From the NCBI GenBank assembly GCA_021904315.1, contig CM038915.1, positions 10,974,001 to 11,038,000 on the forward strand: DNA of 64,000 bases, read 5' to 3'. The position numbers and the translations under genes are program-made. The first letter of the stretch is position 1, and every line of letters begins with the position of its first letter. This DNA comes from Sphagnum magellanicum (Eukaryota > Streptophyta > Sphagnopsida > Sphagnales > Sphagnaceae). Below, one piece after another: positions 58,334 through 64,000 of the stretch. A model generated the notes under the pieces. It was not told where the DNA came from, made no database searches, and was given only the letters and a program-made list of their open reading frames with translations.

Positions 58334-58447
58334 AAAGGTGGGCAGACAATGTGTGCGTGTGCGCATTTTGTCTGCCTGCCTCCATTTCTGCCAGCGAATT
58401 TCAAGTAGCAGGCAGGCAGAAGCCAAGGTTTTCACAATCAAGTGCGC

Positions 58448-58940
58448 GACCCAAGAAAATCCCAACTTTCTGCTCCGCGGCACCCGGCAGACAGACGTCT
58501 GGCACTGTAGCGCCCCCTTCGGCCCTGCCCAGAAACTGCGACGCTCCTTTCAGCACTCTGCCCGAGCGTCTCACGAGTCTCACAGTTCGCCTTCGTGCTC
58601 ACCTGCCTAGTTCTTGAGGCGCCTATCCAGTGATTTTTTTCCCTGGCGAAATTTCGCCATTTTTCAACAAACAAATTGATAAGCATTTGGAAAGTCTTGT
58701 TTTTCAAATGTAAATTCGACTAATTTTGCTATTTTGGAGTCAAATTTCGCCAAATTTTCTACACCCAAAAAAAGAAAAAAAAAAAAAAACACTGTGCCCA
58801 TCCTCTATAGCCATTTTCTCATTGCACACCGAACATGCACAGTGTTTCTCAAAATAAATAAATTGTTTAATCATTTTATTTTTTTGTTTTTTTCACCATG
58901 GAACTATCTCAAGAACCAAGTTTCCAAGTTGCAAAAAAAA
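58448..58940 (+). repeat. Duplicated 5' end, copy B, with an inserted piece
   Basis: It repeats copy A in the same orientation about 1.0 kb downstream. It ends in CACCATGGAACTATCTCAAG and then turns into poly-A-rich unrelated sequence after about a dozen codons. About 190 extra bases (about 58610-58795) containing GGCGAAATTTCGCC interrupt it. Confidence 0.9.
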
Positions 58941-58994
58941 AACTTTTAATGCCAAAATTTAGAACTTTGGGTGGGTTTATGTAGGGTTAGGTTG

Positions 58995-59310
58995 GGAACA
59001 TAAGAAAGTTGATGGGAACTTGATGGGAACAAAAGGAATTTGATGAGAACCTGATAAGAACAAAAGGATTTTGATGGGTTATTGATGGGAACAGAGGAAG
59101 TTGATGAGAACTGTTTGAGAACTTGATGAGAACTTGATGAGAACGCAAGGTTTTTGATGGGTTGTTGATGGGACAAGAGGAATTTGATGGGAACTGTTTG
59201 AGAACATTATGAGAACAAAAGGATTTTGATGGATTATTGATGGGACCAAGAGAAATTTGATGGGAACTGTTTGGGAACTTAATGGGAACAATGGGAATTT
59301 GATGAAAACT
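58995..59310. repeat. Tandem array, about 75-88-bp unit, about four copies
   Basis: GGATTTTGATGGGTTATTGA, TGGGA.CA.AGGAA.TTGAT, GGGAACTGTTTGAGAAC and TTGATGAGAAC recur. A shorter inner word GA.GGGAAC also repeats. Ser/Pro/His-rich minus frames here are artefacts. Confidence 0.9.
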
Positions 59311-59419
59311 CAACCCACCACCCTTTCCAAAAAAATAAAATACCTTGGGGGCATGTTGGCGCCACCCCAATTGGCTGTCCTCCTTTATCCTAAGGTTCCT
59401 TTTTAGGGACAAGCTACTA

Positions 59420-59851
59420 AGGATAGGGGCTGGGTTTAGGGCTTAGGATAGTATGGAATTGTTTGTTCCACACTATTGCAGAGAGTCTTGTGCATGGGAA
59501 CTACATTGGAGGAGTCGAGTTTCATCCGAAACCGCGATGGAGGAAAAAGAAAGCCGGAAAGCCGGAAAGCCGGAAACTGTAGTGACGAGTGGCAAGCAGT
59601 TGGGTCTCCATGTGCACAAATTCTGGCTTTCTTCCGCGTGTCAAACGCTTGTCGAATAAACCCACTACGCCCCTTCTGTGCCCGCCAAAAGATCCCGCAA
59701 CTGCCCATCGTAGCAAATGGTGTTTGTCGTCTGCAATTTTGCGGAATTCCGAGAACCCATTTCGCAGAGGAGGAGGAGGAGGAGGAGGAGGCATTCGGGA
59801 GTTCGACAAGTCCGCCGGTGGAATTGAAGTCGGTGGAATTGGTTTTGAGTC
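59420..59851 (+). promoter_or_regulatory. Probable promoter and 5' leader of the VIT-family gene
   Basis: The segment is GC-richer than the array before it, with three AAGCCGGAA copies (about 59551-59576) and a GGA run (59767-59791). Overlapping frames on both strands show no domain. I see no clear TATA box. Confidence 0.4.
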
Positions 59852-61162
59852 ATGTCGAGCTTCAGGCATGAAGGCGGCAAGTTTCGCAGATCGTCTTTGT
59901 CCACGCGACGTAGCAATGTAGCAGCAGCAGCAGCAAGGGAGGCGTTGCTGGATGGACAACAAGTCGACGAGGAAGCAGCACCGGGTGCGCAGCAGCAGCA
60001 GGTTGAGGGGAGACGGGGACGCAGTAGAGCGGTCGAGGCGGAGAAGCCACCTAGCACGGGGTGGAGCGGAGAATACGTGAAGAGCATCATTTACGGCGGC
60101 TTGGATGCAATTGTGACTAGCTTCGCTCTCGTTGCCTCTGTGTCAGGCGGTGATCTTCCTGCTGGTGGGTGTGCGCGCGCGAGTCTCGCTGTGTATGTGT
60201 GTGTGTGTCTCTCTCTCCGGAAGAGGATTTTGGAAATGTTTTGGTTTGCATGTTTGCTTTGATTTGGACGTGGAATTTCGATTTGAAGGGAGGGGAGTGT
60301 CGTGGTGGGAGTGTGTGTTGCAGGTGCGGTTTTAGTGCTGGGTTTTGCGAATTTGATTGCGGATGGGATCTCCATGGGCTACGGGGATTTCTTGTCCAGC
60401 ACGGCGGAGAGAGACTTTGCAGCAAACGAGCAACAGGTGGCAGATTGGCAGATGGAGCATGAACTTCATGAAGAGATGCTAAACTTGGTATCGGCATATG
60501 AAGACAGAGGAATGGAGAAGCAAGATGCAGACAAAGTCAGTTTTCTCCAAAACACAAACACGCACCCATTTTCTGAAGCATCTTAGAAATCCTTGTTCTT
60601 CTTGAGCTCCTTCTTGAGCAATCTCCTTGAGCAATCTTCTTGAGCTTCTTGTCAATGTGTCCAACAACACAGTGACAAGAGCTTCTTCTTCTTCTTCTTG
60701 GGTACTGGAATTGGAATGTGACCTTTGACAGTACTGAATTTTTGGTTGTGTTCTTCTTCATTATGGCAAAATCTGAAGGTGGTGGAGATCATCTCAAAAT
60801 ACAAGGACATCATTGCGGATCACAAGCTGACAATGCAACAAGGACTTCTTCCACCAGATCCTGAAGACAGTCCTTTGAAGAATGGGCTGGTCACATTCAT
60901 TTCTTTCCTTTGTTTTGGTTCACTCCCCCTCTTGTCCTACTTGGTGCTCAGCCCATTTACAATCAACAAGGATTACAAATTCGGTGGAGCTTGTTTGGTG
61001 ACTTTGTTGGCACTCATCCTTCTTGGTGTTGCGAAAGCCGGTATCTCAGGACAGAAATATCTCAATTCAACTGCAGTTGTGGTGTTCAATGGAGGAATTG
61101 CTGCTGCTGCTGCATATGCCATCAGCTATATTTTGAATGATGTGTTCGGTATTGATGAGTGA
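59852..61162 (+). CDS. VIT/CCC1-family divalent metal transporter
   Basis: Exons 59852-60164, 60324-60535 and 60779-61162 join in frame to 302 residues. Introns are GT-AG. Residues 1-70 are a hydrophilic, Arg/Ala/Gln-rich extension. TM1 is about 76-98 (KSIIYGGLDAIVTSFALVA), TM2 about 104-125 with the family motif GFANLIADGISMGYGDFLS. Residues 130-205 are the charged, mostly helical cytosolic domain, and three more hydrophobic segments lie at about 211-233, 241-262 and 275-297. The family moves Fe2+/Mn2+ into the vacuole in exchange for protons. The sequence resembles fungal/algal CCC1-like members (SPLKNGLVTFISFL) more than Arabidopsis VIT1. The usual M.EELGL at the end of the metal-binding domain is LTMQQGLLP here, so one expected acidic ligand seems to be Gln. 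The start was chosen as the first ATG in frame. Confidence 0.9.
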
Positions 61163-62387
61163 GGTTTTATTATGGTTCAGTGATGATGATTGTTTTCCTG
61201 TTGTGAACATAATCTCCCAGAGCTCATTTTTCTCATATGCTTGTTTTCCTATTGCAATCATATTTACCAGAGCTCATTCGTCTCCATTTTTTTCACTCCA
61301 GTCTACAGATTTTGCACAAATGTGCACTTCACACGCACTGTAGGCTACTGTTTTACACCATACCAGTCAGATGGTATAAGCAAAATCTAGTAAGTTGGAT
61401 CTTTCAAACCAATTTTGTAATATTGTTGTTGTACTTACTATCTGAGCATTCAGCATAACTGGGTTTTTGATGAAATCATTGTCTTTTTGAAGGTGATTTG
61501 AGGAAGAGGTTTGAATCTGCTGTCAGCAGCCTTCTTGCTTGTATTATTTTCTGTGACGAGTCATGTATATGTTTTGGAACCATTGGAAGGAATCTCAACA
61601 GTTTTCCCTAATTACCTAGTTTGGTGGAATCTGTACAACTTGTGCTTTGCGTTTCTTGTCTACTCTTAAGAAACCACAACTTTCTTTCTTTGATTACCTG
61701 TTGGATTGTGTAATAAGAGAAAGTGCCTCTGTTGAATGAGGCATTCAGCAAGCAATAATGTGCAGTGCCCAATATGGCCAGTTGAAGTGATTGCCTGTTT
61801 ACTGAATGCTGTGAATTATGGTGAAGAAATTGCAATTGAGCAGGCATTTTGGAGTGTATGCAATCAAAGAAAAGCTTCTGAACTTCTCTTTGTCTACTAT
61901 CTTCAAGCCATACAGATTTGAAGAAGATAGCATTCATCCTTTTGTATTCTTCCCTTCGTTTACTCTCTGCAAGCTGGGAAGGTAGGTACCTAATCACAAC
62001 TTGCAAACACAGCCCCCAAAACCCAGTGACTGCCAGGAGCCCAGTGAGTAAAAGCTGCCCACCCTAAAATCCTCCCTACAGCCTCACCCCTGTTAACTTA
62101 CCCCTAGATGTAAGACCTGAACCTCAGAACCTAGAAAATTTAAAATCTTCAACATCATCGGCACATTGCAGAAATCTTTGCAACAACAAAGCCAACAATG
62201 GACCTGCTGTATTGAAATATAGGCTGAGGATGCTACCGAACCACAAGATTAGACAATCTGCTCTCATTGACAGTGGCTCTTTCAAGAATAGATGTTGCCA
62301 ATTGCAATTGACAGTTGCACTGATGTTTTTGAGAGTACCTAGTCCCTCTGTTTTGGAAGCAGACTATCAGAACTTCTCACAATCATC
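61163..62387. other. Convergent 3' flanks of the VIT-family gene and PRMT5
   Basis: The two genes converge here. A 132-codon minus-strand frame (62006-61608) is open but matches no family I know and is probably 3' flank. A short direct repeat, CAGAGCTCATT..TCTC, occurs at about 61218 and 61269. I see nothing else. Confidence 0.5.
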
Positions 62388-64000
62388 TCACAAACCCACC
62401 CAATAAGATCGTCCATTGGCATTATGTATGGGTGACACAGATGGTGCAGTTACAGCCCATTCATACCAAACCTTGCTAGGCCCAACACAACGCCAGAAGC
62501 AAAGCTCAATTGGGACTCCTGCAGGAACATACACAGGTTTGCGAAGAGGGAAAAAAATGGCAAACCAGCTAAACATATTGGGTGTAGCAGTTGATGGCTC
62601 AATGCCAAGATGGATGTCTTTATAGAGCACAGCATCAAAGTAACCTCCAAATCCATGCACCAGTGCACTGCCTGTATCCGAAGGCAGATCGAACAAGAGT
62701 TTCTTGTAGCGCTTATTGTCCACCTTGCTGCCGCCAGCAAAATTGTTAGGATGCTCAAATGTAAACACTGGTTGTGGTGGTGCTAACCTTGCAACACTGT
62801 GCAGTTTCACCACATATGCAGTTTCAAAATGTGCCAAGTCATTGTAAGACTTCACATCATTGTGCAACTTGGAGGCTGTGATGGGGCCCAGAAAGCTGGT
62901 GTAAGAGGATGGAATGGAAATACCATCTTTTTTCAAGAACCGCTGTGCACCATCCAAGCATTCTGGTGAAAGCTCATTATCACCAAACGATCCCAGAAGC
63001 TCACTGACTAAGATGTCAGCTTGCTCTGGAGCATTCCATTCTCGCATGTCGCACGAAACAACAGTCACTACCTCCTCCCAGCCCTCCAGTTTAATCAAGC
63101 TGTGCAATGTAACAACGGCATTAGGGTTTTTCTCCACTGCATACACTCGCAACTGTCGCCCAGCTTGGTCGGCAGCTTGAAGAGAAGCTCGAACTAGTGG
63201 GCCACGACCAGCACCTACCACCATGAGCACAATGGTTGCAGATATGTCATCCACCCGGTCCAATAGAGCAGCTTTCACAGCTCTTTGATATTGAGTGTAC
63301 TTGGCCGAGTCCTTTTCAAAGGTCTCGTATGTCTGTGCCTCCAGATTGTCCATCAAAGGCTGCAATGGTGCCTGCAGGAAGTCACGGTATCCAATCTCAA
63401 ACCGTTCCTGCTCTGTGGGAGGCTCCATACGGCGGTACAGATGTGCAATGTATTCTAGGTAAGGTCGCAATGGATGTTTAGGGAAATTGTTACCATCCTC
63501 AGAGCCATTTGCACTGCTTTCACTGGAAGCAGTGGTGGGATCCAGTCCCTCCACATGGTGAAAAGCCTCTCCTGAAACTATGATCTGTACCGAGTGGTTG
63601 AATAGAGTAGTGATGAAATTCTGATGTCTCTTAGAAAGACAAGGGTAACCTCGTTTGTTGGTGAGAAAAGCACTTGTGTGAACGATGGCTGCTCTCAGAG
63701 GCTCCCCAATCCAGCGCTTCAAGGAACTGGGAGAAGGAAGAGAAGCAGTAATATCTAAAGCAACAGAAAGCTGACCGTGATGTTCACAGAGCGTCCGGAA
63801 CGTGTTCCACCATTCCCAGGAATCGTGAAGTGGACGACCGGAAACCGTATCCCTCTTCAGAAACACCACCTCCTCGTCCGCCGTACCCTCCACCTCCTGC
63901 AACTCCGGCGACACCAACGGAATCCGCAACCAGAGCTGCAAGGTACTCAATCCTTGCAACAACTGGTTGACGCAGCGCGCGTAATTCGCACAATCCAGCG
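62388..64000 (-). CDS. PRMT5: Protein arginine N-methyltransferase 5 (type II), N-terminus beyond the window
   Basis: The frame runs from the window edge to a TGA at 62388-62390 and gives about 537 residues, starting in [17 protein letters not shown]. Visible blocks, in order: TIM-barrel part with [20 protein letters not shown] and then [18 protein letters not shown]; AdoMet motif [17 protein letters not shown]; post-[15 protein letters not shown]; the double-E loop [24 protein letters not shown]; then the beta-barrel ending [11 protein letters not shown]. The enzyme makes symmetric dimethylarginine on histones H4/H3 and Sm proteins; in Arabidopsis (SKB1) it affects flowering and splicing. 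About 110-160 N-terminal residues are missing. No intron interrupts the visible 1.6 kb, unlike the multi-exon gene of seed plants. All expected motifs are intact. Confidence 0.97.
   Translation of the reverse strand, partial: LDCANYARCVNQLLQGLSTLQLWLRIPLVSPELQEVEGTADEEVVFLKRDTVSGRPLHDSWEWWNTFRTLCEHHGQLSVALDITASLPSPSSLKRWIGEPLRAAIVHTSAFLTNKRGYPCLSKRHQNFITTLFNHSVQIIVSGEAFHHVEGLDPTTASSESSANGSEDGNNFPKHPLRPYLEYIAHLYRRMEPPTEQERFEIGYRDFLQAPLQPLMDNLEAQTYETFEKDSAKYTQYQRAVKAALLDRVDDISATIVLMVVGAGRGPLVRASLQAADQAGRQLRVYAVEKNPNAVVTLHSLIKLEGWEEVVTVVSCDMREWNAPEQADILVSELLGSFGDNELSPECLDGAQRFLKKDGISIPSSYTSFLGPITASKLHNDVKSYNDLAHFETAYVVKLHSVARLAPPQPVFTFEHPNNFAGGSKVDNKRYKKLLFDLPSDTGSALVHGFGGYFDAVLYKDIHLGIEPSTATPNMFSWFAIFFPLRKPVYVPAGVPIELCFWRCVGPSKVWYEWAVTAPSVSPIHNANGRSYWVGL

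Noticed and set aside
59476-60090. Several frames of 110-146 codons on both strands around the VIT start
   Set aside because: They overlap the GGA/GCA-repeat-rich leader and exon 1 of the VIT-family gene. Only the spliced frame has membrane segments and family motifs.
61608-62006. 132-codon minus-strand frame downstream of PRMT5
   Set aside because: No motif, no clear promoter, and its position fits 3' flanking DNA of two convergent genes. Not enough for a gene call.

Overview
The window looks like nuclear DNA of a land plant. It encodes a nuclear-type plastid Clp protease subunit (CLPR1) with an N-terminal extension that looks like a transit peptide. Introns are GT-AG, telomere-like stretches are of the plant TTTAGGG type, and paired AAACCCTA telo-boxes lie upstream of a ribosomal protein gene. 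Low gene density, very AT-rich spacers and a VIT/CCC1 protein unlike Arabidopsis VIT1 make me lean towards a seed-free plant (bryophyte, lycophyte or fern), but the sequence alone does not settle this.

Layout. Positions 1-982 are a GC-richer patch that could be the 5' end of a gene, followed by a 60-bp tandem array (1025-1760). From about 1.8 to 27 kb there is AT-rich, gene-poor DNA. It holds a decayed wall-associated-kinase-like receptor kinase (10.6-12.0 kb, minus), a decayed PIF/Harbinger transposase whose inferred intron is degenerate telomere-like sequence (15.7-17.5 kb, plus), several degenerate tandem arrays, and a 1.1-kb foldback element with arms of about 0.5 kb (25459-26594). An apparently expressed-type gene with a possible ParB/sulfiredoxin-like domain lies at 27.7-29.1 kb. 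From 29 to 45 kb there is more AT-rich DNA with a decayed hAT transposase (31.7-32.7 kb, minus), a decayed pogo/Tigger-like transposase (39.9-41.4 kb, plus) and many minisatellites.

The right part is richer in genes: CLPR1 (45151-47376, minus, 2 exons), 40S ribosomal protein S12 (54753-56131, plus, 4 exons), a broken trihelix-like gene with a duplicated 5' end (57.4-58.9 kb), a VIT/CCC1-family membrane protein (59852-61162, plus, 3 exons) and the C-terminal four fifths of PRMT5 (62388 to the window end, minus, no intron in view). These are housekeeping genes with no operon-like link. The best unexplained signals are the large foldback, a repeat shared in sense orientation by the CLPR1 and RPS12 introns, the telomere-like Harbinger intron, the duplicated trihelix locus, and the ParB-like gene.

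No confident tRNA, rRNA, CRISPR or organelle segment was seen. Exon borders were derived by hand from reading frame, GT/AG signals and remembered family sequences. No alignment was run.
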